Shown here one piece after another: positions 33,971-42,863 of a stretch of DNA of 64,000 bases; the first letter of the stretch is position 1, and each line of letters opens with the position of its first letter. Under the pieces are notes generated by a model that saw only the letters and a list, made by a program, of their open reading frames with translations, was not told where the DNA came from and did not search any database. Made by a program: the position numbers and the translations under genes. The DNA is from Streptomyces erythrochromogenes (GTDB lineage Bacteria; Actinomycetota; Actinomycetes; Streptomycetales; Streptomycetaceae), in NCBI RefSeq assembly GCF_036170895.1, contig NZ_CP108037.1, positions 36,145-100,144 on the forward strand, written 5' to 3'.

Positions 33971-35656
33971 CTACTTCTTGGCGGTGCCGGCCTTGGGCTC
34001 GGCAAGGAGCTTCTTGAGGTCCTTGTCGCGGAAGGTGAGACGCATCCGGACCTTGATCGGCGGCAGGTTGGTGTACTGGGCGATCGCGGTGAAGTCGGGG
34101 AGCTGCTGCAGGGAGTGGACGGGCGCGAGGTCGGTCTCGGTGGCCTGGGTGTTGGTGGAGTGCTCGCCGCGGGACCGGCCGTGGCTGGTCTTCATGACCT
34201 CGGTGCGTCCGTAGAGGCCGGAGAAATAGCGCAGGGTCTCCAGGTCGCCGCAGCCGGGCAGGAGCATGCGCAGGCCGCTGGCGCTCAGAACCGTGTTGGC
34301 CTTCTGGACGCCGAGGGATTCGCGGAGCTGGGAGAGGTCGTGCCAGACGGTGAGCATGGCGATGCCCATGCCGCGGCCGGTGGTGAGGATGTTGGGCAGG
34401 CGGGGGTAGCGGAACATGTTGCCGGCCTCGTCGACGAGGACGCCGACGCTGGGGTTGATGGGCTTGCCGGTCGCGTTGTAGCGGGACTCCGCGGCGTGGA
34501 TGGCTCCGGCGATCAGGGAGCTGATGAGCGGGGCGAAGCGGTCCGCGTCGGCCTCCGAGGCGATGATGCAGATGGTGCCCCGCCGGTCGAGCCACTCCTC
34601 GAAGGTGAAGTCGGAGTGGGAGCAGGTTTCGCGGACCTCTTCGTCGGCGAAGACGCGGGCCAGGACGTTGAGGCTGAACTGGATGGAGCCGATGCCGTCT
34701 TCGTGCAGGCGCAGCCAGGGGGAGGCGTAGTCGTCGGCGACGTCGGTGTAGCCGTGGGCCAGGAGGACGGCGCGGACGTAGTCGACGGCGTCCTTGCCGA
34801 GGCCGATCCAGCGGCGCATGTCGCTGATGCCGCCGCCGGAGAGCTGGGCGGCCAGCATGATGCCCTTGAGCACGCTTTTGGCCTGGTCGATCCAGGGGGC
34901 GGCGCGCTTGTCGTCGCCGGAGGAGGACGCCTCGGCCATCCAGGCGGCCATCCGGTCGGCGGCCTTGGCGTCGGTGCAGTAGGCGACCGGGGACCAGTGG
35001 TCGGTGGCGCGGCCGGGGATGCCGGCCGGTGCGATGACCCAGACTGGGCCGATCGCGCTGCGGCGGTCGTAGATGATGTCCAGGTCGGCGGCCTTGGTGG
35101 TGGTCACCACCAGCGGTCCCTGCCATTCGGCGGCGTTCGGGAGGACCAGGCCGGTGGTTTTCGACGAGCCGGGAACCCCGAACACGGTGGCGGAGATGTT
35201 GGGCTGAGCGGCCACGATGTTCTTCGTCCGCAGGCCACGCCCGGCGGTGATGCGGTTGGTCCGCTTCAGCGGGTCGCTCGCCGCCGCCATCTTCCGCTCG
35301 ATCTTCGCGCCGCCCCACTGCGCGCCGCCCGACTTTCCGCTGAAGGACAGCAGGGTGGCCGCCTTCACGAGGAGGCCGCCCACGGCCAGCACGAGAAGGA
35401 CCGTGAGGCCGTAGAACAGCCAGGAGGGCGGGGCCGGCTGGTAGACGGAGCCGGGCCCCTTGGCGAGGGCGGAGATAACGGTGACGGGGACGCTGTCGGC
35501 GCTGCGCACCCAGCCGTTGCCGGAGAGCAGGCCGGCGAGCGGCCCGGCCAGGAGGACGGAGCCGCCGACCGTGACGACCAGGCCCGCGCCGTACGCGGCG
35601 AGGAGCGTGTTGTCGTCCAGGCCTGCGGCGGACGGGCCGGAGCCGCGGTCGGGCAT
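33971..35656 (-). CDS. VirD4/TraG-type coupling ATPase
   Basis: 561 residues. Two N-terminal membrane helices (about 18-44 and 79-102). Walker A is G160-V-P-G-S-S-K-T-T (the usual GxGKT has a Ser here) and Walker B is VGVLVDE (404-410), followed by AGNMFRYPRLPNILTTGRGM, the region that in VirD4 proteins contacts the transfer complex. It would link the relaxase-DNA complex to the export channel at the inner membrane. It starts one base after the VirB4-like gene, so they are co-translated. Confidence 0.9.
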   Translation of the reverse strand: MPDRGSGPSAAGLDDNTLLAAYGAGLVVTVGGSVLLAGPLAGLLSGNGWVRSADSVPVTVISALAKGPGSVYQPAPPSWLFYGLTVLLVLAVGGLLVKAATLLSFSGKSGGAQWGGAKIERKMAAASDPLKRTNRITAGRGLRTKNIVAAQPNISATVFGVPGSSKTTGLVLPNAAEWQGPLVVTTTKAADLDIIYDRRSAIGPVWVIAPAGIPGRATDHWSPVAYCTDAKAADRMAAWMAEASSSGDDKRAAPWIDQAKSVLKGIMLAAQLSGGGISDMRRWIGLGKDAVDYVRAVLLAHGYTDVADDYASPWLRLHEDGIGSIQFSLNVLARVFADEEVRETCSHSDFTFEEWLDRRGTICIIASEADADRFAPLISSLIAGAIHAAESRYNATGKPINPSVGVLVDEAGNMFRYPRLPNILTTGRGMGIAMLTVWHDLSQLRESLGVQKANTVLSASGLRMLLPGCGDLETLRYFSGLYGRTEVMKTSHGRSRGEHSTNTQATETDLAPVHSLQQLPDFTAIAQYTNLPPIKVRMRLTFRDKDLKKLLAEPKAGTAKK

Positions 35657-35657
35657 G

Positions 35658-37214
35658 TCAGATCACCATCTTCTCGTCGGTCTCGAAGAGCCGTTCCTCG
35701 GTGCGGGAGAGAACCAGCTGGACGGCGTGGCCAGCGCCGCGGCCGACTTTCCAGAGGGCTCTGCCGCGCTGGCCGGCGCCCCAGGAGCCGATGAGGTTGC
35801 ACTCGGAGTCGGTGAGTCCGATGGCCTCGCGGGTGATCTGCAGGGGCCGGGTGTCCTGGGCGAGCTGGATGCGGGTCTCGCAGGAGGCGATCAGGTCGCG
35901 GGCGATAGCGACGGCCTCGGAGCCGGCCGCGCCGACGGACTCGAAGTCGGAGAGGCGGTGGGTGGCCAGGACCTGGATCGTGCCGGTGGCGCGGGAGAGG
36001 CGCAGGTCGGCGTCGATTTTTTTGACCATGGTGGCGCCGCCGGAGCGCATCTGCCGCCAGAGCTCGTCGCGGACGACTATCCACGGCCGCTGACCGGGCT
36101 GGTCGATGGCCGACTGCGCCCACGTCGAGACGCAGGACAGCACCATGGCGACGGTCTCGTCCCCGTACTCCTGCAGGGCGGAGATGTCGACGGACTGGAT
36201 CGGGGCCTCCCAGTCCAGGTCGATGGAGGTGGCCTCGTCAAAAAGCCCGCCCAGGTGGCCGGTGACCATGCCGCCGAGGGCGGAGCGGATGGAGGCCATC
36301 TGCTCGCGGGCCCGCTGGACTTCGCCGTCGCGGATACGCAGCTCGCGGGCCATGGCGTCGGTGGGGTCGCGCAGCCGGTCGTAGACGAGCGGCAGGGTGG
36401 GCACCGCGAAGCGGGAAGCGCCCGCGCCGTGGAGCTCGCCGGTGACTTCGCGGACCGCGACGTCGAGGGCTTCTTCCTCCTGGGGCAGGAGGGTGCGCTT
36501 CAGCTGGAGTTCGAGGAGCGCCTTGAGGAGGGTGAGGCGGCGGCGGTGGATCTCGGCGAGGCGTGCCTTGAGCTCGGCCGGGTCCTTGATGAGGTCCAGG
36601 CCGCGTCCGAGCGGGCCCGCGTCCAGGGGGTTGAGTCTGCCGGGCAGGCCGGGGCCGAGCCGTACGGGCTCGACGCCGAGGTGGCGGCACAGCCCCGCGT
36701 ACTCGCCCTTCACGTCGCCAGCCACCAGAGTCCGGTGGCCGAACGCCATCAGGCGCAGCGAAAGGGCTTTGACGTGCGCGGACTTACCCGATCCCGGGAT
36801 CCCGGTGATCATGACGTTGGGGTTGGTGCACAGGCCCTCCTTCACCCAGACCGCGGGGTGGGCGCTGAACGCCTCCGTGGTCAGGACGTTGCGGCCGATG
36901 TAGGCGCCGATGGGCGGCAGGCTCGCCGCGTGCAGGAACGGGTAGAGGCCGGCGGCGTTCGCAGTGTCCGCGCGGACCACTTCGGTGCGCGGCATCGCGG
37001 CGGTGCGGCCGGCGAACGGCTGGCTCCAGCCCCGCTTGGGGGCGACACGCATCGACGTCGCCGGGTCCTCCAGCAGGCGGGCGCGGCGCAGCTCGCGGGC
37101 CGTTCGCTGCGGCGGGATAGGTGCGGGCGCACGGTCGGCGACGCCGGCGGCCTCCTCGATGCCGATCGCTTCGAGGAGGGTGTCGCCGGCCGGGCGACGG
37201 GAGAAGAGACCCAT
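35658..37214 (-). CDS. VirB4/TraE-like secretion ATPase
   Basis: 518 residues. Walker A is GIPGSGKS (138-145) and Walker B is WIVVRDE (378-384). Later blocks RLSRATGTIQVLATHRLSDF and ETRIQLAQDTRPL are typical of VirB4-family C-terminal domains. Shorter than classical VirB4 because the long N-terminal domain is absent; the SCO6880-type protein before it may supply that part. It powers assembly or substrate export of the conjugation machine from the cytoplasmic face. Confidence 0.9.
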   Translation of the reverse strand: MGLFSRRPAGDTLLEAIGIEEAAGVADRAPAPIPPQRTARELRRARLLEDPATSMRVAPKRGWSQPFAGRTAAMPRTEVVRADTANAAGLYPFLHAASLPPIGAYIGRNVLTTEAFSAHPAVWVKEGLCTNPNVMITGIPGSGKSAHVKALSLRLMAFGHRTLVAGDVKGEYAGLCRHLGVEPVRLGPGLPGRLNPLDAGPLGRGLDLIKDPAELKARLAEIHRRRLTLLKALLELQLKRTLLPQEEEALDVAVREVTGELHGAGASRFAVPTLPLVYDRLRDPTDAMARELRIRDGEVQRAREQMASIRSALGGMVTGHLGGLFDEATSIDLDWEAPIQSVDISALQEYGDETVAMVLSCVSTWAQSAIDQPGQRPWIVVRDELWRQMRSGGATMVKKIDADLRLSRATGTIQVLATHRLSDFESVGAAGSEAVAIARDLIASCETRIQLAQDTRPLQITREAIGLTDSECNLIGSWGAGQRGRALWKVGRGAGHAVQLVLSRTEERLFETDEKMVI

Positions 37215-37215
37215 G

Positions 37216-38736
37216 TCAGAACCCCATCCGACGGTCGGGCAGGCCCTGGCCGAGGGGGAGGGCGCCGGTGGCGAATCCGATGTCCTGAGCGCCCCACATG
37301 CGGCGCACCTCCAGTCCGGCGGCCGCGGCGTCGGCCTGGAGTTCGGCGCAGGCCGTCTCCAGCTCTCCGAGGTCGGTGACGGTGACGGTGAGGACCGAGG
37401 TCATCCGCATGACGCCCTGGCCGGAGGCGCGAGCGACGTCCTGCTGGCGGGCGATGGCCTCCTCGCGGCGCTCGTCCTCGCTCTCGTCACGGCCCGACTT
37501 GGCGCGCAGGTGGCGGGCGGAGGACCGCTTGGCCTTGTCCCGGGCGAGTTCCTGGCGGGCGCGGCGCGGGCCGATGGGCTCGAAAAGCAGGCTCATCGCC
37601 CGGCGGGCGTTCTGCCGGGGCCGCAGCAGGGGCTGGAGGATCGTCGCGAACACCTCGGCCTGCGGCCAGGTGCGGACCTGGTAGGACACCGACCAGGCGC
37701 CGTCGTGCCGGTAGACGCCCCACGCCGTCTCGGCGGCGGCGGGGCCGGCGAGGTCCGGGTCGAGACCGGGCGGGGTGCCGGTCCAGTCGGGGCTCTGGGC
37801 GGCAGCGTTGCGGGTGGCAAGGTCCTGCTGAGCCTCGGGGTCGTAGGCGGTCCGTACGGTCTGGGCCACCTTGCGGGGCGGGAGCCACTCCACCACCTGC
37901 AGGCTCGCCGTCGACAGGCCCTGGCCCATGGCATGGAGTTCACGGACGAGGACGGCGGCGGCGCCGACCTGGCCGCCGCCGGCGCCCTTGATGGCGAGGC
38001 GGGCCCGGGCAGCGGAGAGCGTGACCGTCAGGTAGGTCTCGCGCGAGGCGGCGGCCGGGCCGGCGCTGTCCATCAGCTCGGTCAGCGCGGTCACGGCCGC
38101 GGGCGGCGCGTCCGCGGTGATGTGGCGGGCGGTCCAGGACATCAGTGCGGCGCCGTCGTCGGGCAGGCACCGCTGGTGCACGGCGATACGGACGACCGGG
38201 GAGTCCTCGGTGCAGTAGCCGCGCAGGAACTGCGCCCAGGCGGCGACGCGGGCAGCCTGCTTGTCGGTGTCGACGAGGGCGAGGCCGGGGAACGTAATGC
38301 GGGCGACGGCGCTGTAGGTGCCGGCGACGGGGTCGTGGACGACGCCGAGCTGGCCGCCGAGTCCGTCGGGGGCTTCGAGGATCCGCAGGCGGGCCAGGAC
38401 GCCGGGCAGGTCCATGGGCTGGCGGCCGTTGGAGGCGGCGCGTGGGGCGAAGGCGCCGGAAAGGAACACGTTGCGTCGGGTAGCCACGGAGATCTGGTGC
38501 CTTACTGCGAGAGAGATCCATTCGTCGGCGCTGAGCCCTGACACCCGCCCGAAGGCGAGCACGAGGAGGAGCAGAGCGACGGGCACGCACACGAAGGTGG
38601 CCTGCCAGCCGACGTTGAAGGGCAGGAGCGCGAGCAGGGATGCGGCGGCGACCATCGCGAAGCCGGGCCCGGACAGCCGGCCCATGAAGCCGGTCGTCTC
38701 GGACTGCCAGCCGCCGTAGGAAACGGGCTGGGACAT
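37216..38736 (-). CDS. SCO6880-type transfer protein (506 aa)
   Basis: ATG at 38736, one base after the previous stop. Two N-terminal hydrophobic segments (about 25-60: FAMVAAASLLALLPFNVGWQ, FVCVPVALLLLVLAFG) then a large soluble part with VRHQISVATRRNVFLSGAF and YRHDGAWSVSYQVRTWPQAE. This is the protein usually found between VirB6-like and VirB4-like genes in actinobacterial systems, labelled SCO6880 family. It resembles a PrgI/VirB3 membrane anchor fused to the N-terminal VirB4 domain. Ends one base before 35658-37214 starts. Confidence 0.8.
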   Translation of the reverse strand: MSQPVSYGGWQSETTGFMGRLSGPGFAMVAAASLLALLPFNVGWQATFVCVPVALLLLVLAFGRVSGLSADEWISLAVRHQISVATRRNVFLSGAFAPRAASNGRQPMDLPGVLARLRILEAPDGLGGQLGVVHDPVAGTYSAVARITFPGLALVDTDKQAARVAAWAQFLRGYCTEDSPVVRIAVHQRCLPDDGAALMSWTARHITADAPPAAVTALTELMDSAGPAAASRETYLTVTLSAARARLAIKGAGGGQVGAAAVLVRELHAMGQGLSTASLQVVEWLPPRKVAQTVRTAYDPEAQQDLATRNAAAQSPDWTGTPPGLDPDLAGPAAAETAWGVYRHDGAWSVSYQVRTWPQAEVFATILQPLLRPRQNARRAMSLLFEPIGPRRARQELARDKAKRSSARHLRAKSGRDESEDERREEAIARQQDVARASGQGVMRMTSVLTVTVTDLGELETACAELQADAAAAGLEVRRMWGAQDIGFATGALPLGQGLPDRRMGF

Positions 38737-38737
38737 G

Positions 38738-40588
38738 TCATCCCTCCTTTCGAGGGGCCGGGGTGGGCCGCGGGCCGGGGTCCGGCATCTCGGTCGGCGC
38801 TCCGACCGGCGTGGGTGCGGGGGACGGCTGCCTGCGCGGCGGGATGACCACGTGCCGACCGCCGCCGCCGCCCGGTTCGAGGCCTGCGTGGGCGGCAGTG
38901 CTGCCCAGGCCGGACTCCAGGGAGTCCTTGCCTGCCGCCACGACCTGGAGCCCGAAGGCGGCCATGCCGACGGCCCGGCCGCCGAAGCGTCCTGCCGACT
39001 TGGCCGCACCACCGCCGCTGGCGGCAGTCGCGGGGGAAGGGGATGCGGCGCTGGTGGCATTCTCGGACTCCAGGGCCTTGGTGTAGTTCGAGCCGCCGCC
39101 GACCGATCCGGCGCCGCTGGGTTCGGGGCGGTAGCCGCCGGACATGGAGGAGGCGGAGGATCCGGCGGAGCTGAGCCAGCCGGAGACCATGGCGGAGCCG
39201 GAGCCGTTGGTCGTGAAAACCATGAACTTCGCCAGGGCCGGCCAGCACAGCGCGGCGGCGAGGAACATGACGAACCCGACGAGCATGTTCTGCACGCCCT
39301 TGCCCTCGGACATGGCGAAGAAGCCGATGGAGAAGCAGGCGACGATCGCGGGCTTCATCAGGACCAGGGAGATGAAGGCGTTGCGGGCCTTGGGCCACCA
39401 TTCGGAGGTGGCGTCCGAGAGCTGTCCGGCCAGGGTGATGGGCATCGTGGCGACGATGAGCATGATGCCGACCTGCCGCATCAGGATCTCCACCCACAGG
39501 GCGGCGATGACCAGGATGCAGACGATGCCCACGACGATGACGACGCCGACCGCCGAGGCGGTCACGGTCTCGCCGGCGATGAGCGCGCCGCCAGCGGTGG
39601 CGGCGCCGCCGCCCCCGGTGATCAGGCCGCCGAACAGCGTGCCCAGCTGCTCCTGCATGGCCTTCGTCGCGGCTGCTTCACCGCTGCCGCCGCCGTCGAA
39701 GGTCTTGTTGATGATCCACGTCGATACGGCGTCCGACCAGGTCAGGGCGGTCTGGGCGACGCCCCAGTACACGGAGGAGATGATGGCCCACTTGGCGAGG
39801 CCGGTCAGGGCGGTGGCCGCCGGGCCGCCCTGGTGGCTGACCGCGACCTTCCCGAACTGGATCAGCAGCAGGAAGACGGCCAGGACCGCCGACAGGGAGG
39901 TCATCATCAGCGTGAACTTGGCGATGCCGGTGTCGTCGAGGTTGATGGAGGAGTTCTCGTTGAACAGCGTCGCGAACTCCGTCAGCAGCCATACGACGGA
40001 CTTGCCGATGTAGGAGGCGGCCTCCTTCAGGGCATTGGAGGCGAATTCGCTGAATTTGCCGGCTACCCACTCCAGTGGTCCCTTGGCGGGCGGCGGGTAT
40101 TTCGCCTCGCCTTCCTTCTGGCACACCGTGAAGGGCCGTCCGTCGCGCACGACGCAGTCGGTGAGGAACTGGTTCAGCGGCTCGTAGTTCTTCCACTGCT
40201 TGTCGGGGAAGTCCTTGCGCCACTGCTCCAGGCGGCGGATCTCGGCTTCTTTCTGGGCCTGAGGATCGCACTCCGCGGCGCCGGTACCGTCCGCGCCTTC
40301 GCAGATCTTCGTCCGGCCGGGGAAGGGCGGGTCGTCGGGACCGGGAAGCCGGCAGATGGCACGGTCGTCGATCTGGTCGACCAGGCAGTACTTGCCGCGG
40401 GTGTCGAGCCCAATGGTGAACTGGTCCCAGTCCTTGGGGATGGGGTCCGGCGGGCCGACCGAGGCGTGGTGCTTCGGGTCGTCGGCGGCCACGGCGATCG
40501 ACAGGACGGCGCCGGCGCCGAGGAAGGAGAACAGGGCGCAGAGCAGGACGACGACGCGGGTTGCGCGCACGAGACGGTCAGTTCGCAT
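38738..40588 (-). CDS. VirB6/TrbL-like polytopic membrane channel protein
   Basis: 616 residues, with an N-terminal signal-like helix (VVVLLCALFSFLGAGAVLS), an extracellular domain with paired Cys (residues about 45-130), and at least six further membrane helices between about 190 and 450 (VLAVFLLLIQFG, VGVVIVVGIVCILVIAALWV, VGFVMFLAAALCWPALAKFM). The tail is Gly/Ser/Pro-rich. Architecture is that of VirB6/TrbL, the inner-membrane channel of conjugation systems. Confidence 0.85.
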   Translation of the reverse strand: MRTDRLVRATRVVVLLCALFSFLGAGAVLSIAVAADDPKHHASVGPPDPIPKDWDQFTIGLDTRGKYCLVDQIDDRAICRLPGPDDPPFPGRTKICEGADGTGAAECDPQAQKEAEIRRLEQWRKDFPDKQWKNYEPLNQFLTDCVVRDGRPFTVCQKEGEAKYPPPAKGPLEWVAGKFSEFASNALKEAASYIGKSVVWLLTEFATLFNENSSINLDDTGIAKFTLMMTSLSAVLAVFLLLIQFGKVAVSHQGGPAATALTGLAKWAIISSVYWGVAQTALTWSDAVSTWIINKTFDGGGSGEAAATKAMQEQLGTLFGGLITGGGGAATAGGALIAGETVTASAVGVVIVVGIVCILVIAALWVEILMRQVGIMLIVATMPITLAGQLSDATSEWWPKARNAFISLVLMKPAIVACFSIGFFAMSEGKGVQNMLVGFVMFLAAALCWPALAKFMVFTTNGSGSAMVSGWLSSAGSSASSMSGGYRPEPSGAGSVGGGSNYTKALESENATSAASPSPATAASGGGAAKSAGRFGGRAVGMAAFGLQVVAAGKDSLESGLGSTAAHAGLEPGGGGGRHVVIPPRRQPSPAPTPVGAPTEMPDPGPRPTPAPRKEG

Positions 40589-41357
40589 GCCGGACCTGGA
40601 CCCAGCCGTCGCTCCAGGCGTACGGGCTGTTGGGCTCGTAGGCGACGGGGAAGTCGCCGAGGACGTCGTACTTGTCGGTGAACTTCCAGGCGCCGTCCTC
40701 CCACTTCACGACGAAGCTGATGGTGGCGCCGCGCATCGGGTTGGGGTCCGTGCCGCCCTTGGGGCCGGTGGCGAAGCGGTCGTAGGAGAGCCAGACCTGC
40801 ATGACATCGCCGACGGGCAGGCCGGGGGCCTTCAGTGTCTTGCCGCGGGCGGCGTGGACGGCGGTCGTGAAGCTGACGTCGGCCGGGATCCCGCCCGAAG
40901 GGGCCAGGCCGAGTACTTCGCGCATCTTGCGGATCTCGGAGACCTGCTTGTCGACGTAGCCGGGGGCGTCCTTCGACACCACGGCGTTGAGCTGCTGGGC
41001 GGCCTTCTCGTCGTCGAGCCAGGCGAACTCCTCCCACCAGTACACGGCCGCGGAGATCCCGCCGCTAGGGGAGCCGGGAAAGCCGATGGCGACCCCGTCC
41101 TTGTGGTCGGTGGGCTTGCGCAGGCTGATCTTCTGGGCCCGCTCCGGCGTCATCGGAGCGTCCGTCGCGGTGCCGCCGGTCGGGGCGGGGCTGCTGGCGG
41201 ACGGGCTGGCACCGGCCTGCGGGGCGCCCTTGGCGTCGTCCCGCATCAGGGTGGCCGCCGCAAATCCGCCCGCCACCAGGAGTCCGGCCACCGCGACGAC
41301 GATCGCGGCGAGGATGAGGCGGGCCCGCCGGGCCTTGAGCCCGGTGTCCGTGCTCAC
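40578..41357 (-). CDS. Membrane-anchored transfer protein, VirB8/TcpC-like (259 aa)
   Basis: GTG at 41357 overlaps the preceding stop (GTGA). One N-terminal helix (ARLILAAIVVAVAGLLVAGG), a Pro/Ser/Thr linker, then a compact extracytoplasmic domain (FTTAVHAARGKTLKAPGLPV, GATISFVVKWEDGAWKFTDK). The plan, a single helix plus an NTF2-like domain, is that of VirB8/TcpC. Assignment rests on layout and neighbours rather than on a clear motif. Its last eleven bases overlap the VirB6-like gene. Confidence 0.7.
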   Translation of the reverse strand: MSTDTGLKARRARLILAAIVVAVAGLLVAGGFAAATLMRDDAKGAPQAGASPSASSPAPTGGTATDAPMTPERAQKISLRKPTDHKDGVAIGFPGSPSGGISAAVYWWEEFAWLDDEKAAQQLNAVVSKDAPGYVDKQVSEIRKMREVLGLAPSGGIPADVSFTTAVHAARGKTLKAPGLPVGDVMQVWLSYDRFATGPKGGTDPNPMRGATISFVVKWEDGAWKFTDKYDVLGDFPVAYEPNSPYAWSDGWVQVRHAN

Positions 41358-41695
41358 GCGCTCGTCATGGTGTAGACGGCCAGGACCAGCGACGACGTCA
41401 GGCCGATGCCGCCGGCGCCGATGAGGCTCCACAGCACGCCCTGCTTGCCCCGGGCGGCCAGCGCGGCCCGCTCCGTGTTGTGCCCGACCGCCACCAGGGC
41501 CCACCCGCTGAGACCGCCGAGGACGGCGAGGGCAAGACCGCCGCCCGCAGTCCAGGCCAGGATCGTCTTGACCGGGGTGTTGACCGAGTCGGGCAGGGCC
41601 GGGTCGAAGTCGGGGACGGGCCCTACGCCGTCGGCCAGGACGACGAGGCCGGGGTCGGTGGCAAGGGTGTGCAGGCTGTTCAGGAGCTGGCTCAT
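41354..41695 (-). CDS. Small two-helix membrane protein of the transfer cluster (113 aa)
   Basis: ATG at 41695. Two hydrophobic helices (ILAWTAGGGLALAVLGGLSG and VLWSLIGAGGIGLTSSLVLA) separated by a basic loop, with a polar N-terminus. Size and topology recall VirB2/TrbC-like pilin subunits, although none is certain in Gram-positive systems. The stop overlaps the start of the VirB8-like gene by four bases. Confidence 0.65.
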   Translation of the reverse strand: MSQLLNSLHTLATDPGLVVLADGVGPVPDFDPALPDSVNTPVKTILAWTAGGGLALAVLGGLSGWALVAVGHNTERAALAARGKQGVLWSLIGAGGIGLTSSLVLAVYTMTSA

Positions 41696-41711
41696 GGTCG
41701 GGGGTTCCTCG

Positions 41712-42608
41712 TCAGACGGCAGGGACGTGGGCAGGGGGAAGCGGCGCAGGCTGCGGCGCGGCGGGTAGCGGATCGCCGAAGGCCTGGCAGGCGGCGTAGA
41801 GGACGGCGGTGGCCAGGTCGCGCGCCGCCTGGCGGGTGCGCGTACGGATCCGGGCCGGCTCGGCCTGGAGTCCCTGAGCGCGGATGTCCGCATCGTGGGG
41901 AAGGTGGACCACGGCGGAGGTCCGGGCGGAGAGCATGGTGGCCGCGGCCCGGGCAACGGCAGGTGGGCGGCCGTCGGATCCGGCGAGGACGACGACGGTG
42001 CGCTGGAGCGGGAGGCCTTCGGCGTGCAGGAGCATCACGGCCTGCTGCAGGGCCTGGACGCCGTCAGCGGTGGCCTGAGCGCACAGGACGGGCACGGCGA
42101 AGGGCAGTTCACACCACGCGCGGGTCAGGCTCGATGCGCCGTCGTCCGCACACCGGGCCGCCAGCAGGTCGTGGGCTATCGGATGGGCCGTGTCCGCGAC
42201 CAGGGCCTGCCACCCGCCTGCGGCGGCAAGCTGGTACCAGGCGGCTGCGGGGGCTGGCAGGGCCAGCGGAGCAGCACTCCATTCGCGGCCGTCCGTCAGC
42301 ACGTCCCAGTCACCTTGGGGTGCGCGGCGCACCGCTGCGGCAGCACGGATCTGGGCGCGGGTCAGGGGGACGTCGTGAGGAAGAGCGGCGAGGCCGGCGG
42401 CCTGGGCCGCTCCGGTCCAGGTGGGCCAGGGAGAGCCGAGGCGCGGGGCCAGGTCGAAGACGACGGTGTCGGCCACCTCTGCCAACTCGTCGGCGAGCAG
42501 GTGCGCAACGGTGGACCGCGCGCTGCCGCCCGCCGCAGCCAGGACCGGCACAACGAGACGAGAGGCCGCAGCAAATTCCAGGATCGCCGGAATGCCCTTT
42601 TTACTCAC
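41712..42608 (-). CDS. ParA/MinD-like protein with a degenerate P-loop (298 aa)
   Basis: GTG at 42608 with GGGGGG upstream. Sequence around residue 22 is VVPVLAAAGGSARSTVAHLL, where a deviant Walker A would lie but the Lys is replaced by Arg. A later block has VVVLAGSDGRPPAVARAA. First gene of the minus-strand transfer operon. Related ParA-like proteins position conjugation complexes; whether this one binds ATP is doubtful. Confidence 0.6.
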   Translation of the reverse strand: MSKKGIPAILEFAAASRLVVPVLAAAGGSARSTVAHLLADELAEVADTVVFDLAPRLGSPWPTWTGAAQAAGLAALPHDVPLTRAQIRAAAAVRRAPQGDWDVLTDGREWSAAPLALPAPAAAWYQLAAAGGWQALVADTAHPIAHDLLAARCADDGASSLTRAWCELPFAVPVLCAQATADGVQALQQAVMLLHAEGLPLQRTVVVLAGSDGRPPAVARAAATMLSARTSAVVHLPHDADIRAQGLQAEPARIRTRTRQAARDLATAVLYAACQAFGDPLPAAPQPAPLPPAHVPAV

Positions 42609-42863
42609 TAATCCCCCCGAGCCCGCCACGCAAAGCCGTCACTAATGTGAACGTCGCATGTTCACCGCCCCGCAGACGGAATGCATCGGCACCCTACACC
42701 GGGGTCCTGACATCGCCTGAGCGGTATTCATCACCCGCACCTGCGAGCGGAAATGGCATAGTGTCACGATCTGCGACGCGAAACCACGTGGAATAACAAC
42801 CAGCCAATATGGCTGGTTTCGATCTTCGTGGACGCAAATCCGGGGGATGCGTGAGGGAGCGCG

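Noticed and set aside
33395..35794. 799-residue plus-strand frame opposite the coupling ATPase
   Set aside because: Gly/Val/Asp-rich antisense shadow of two clear transfer genes.
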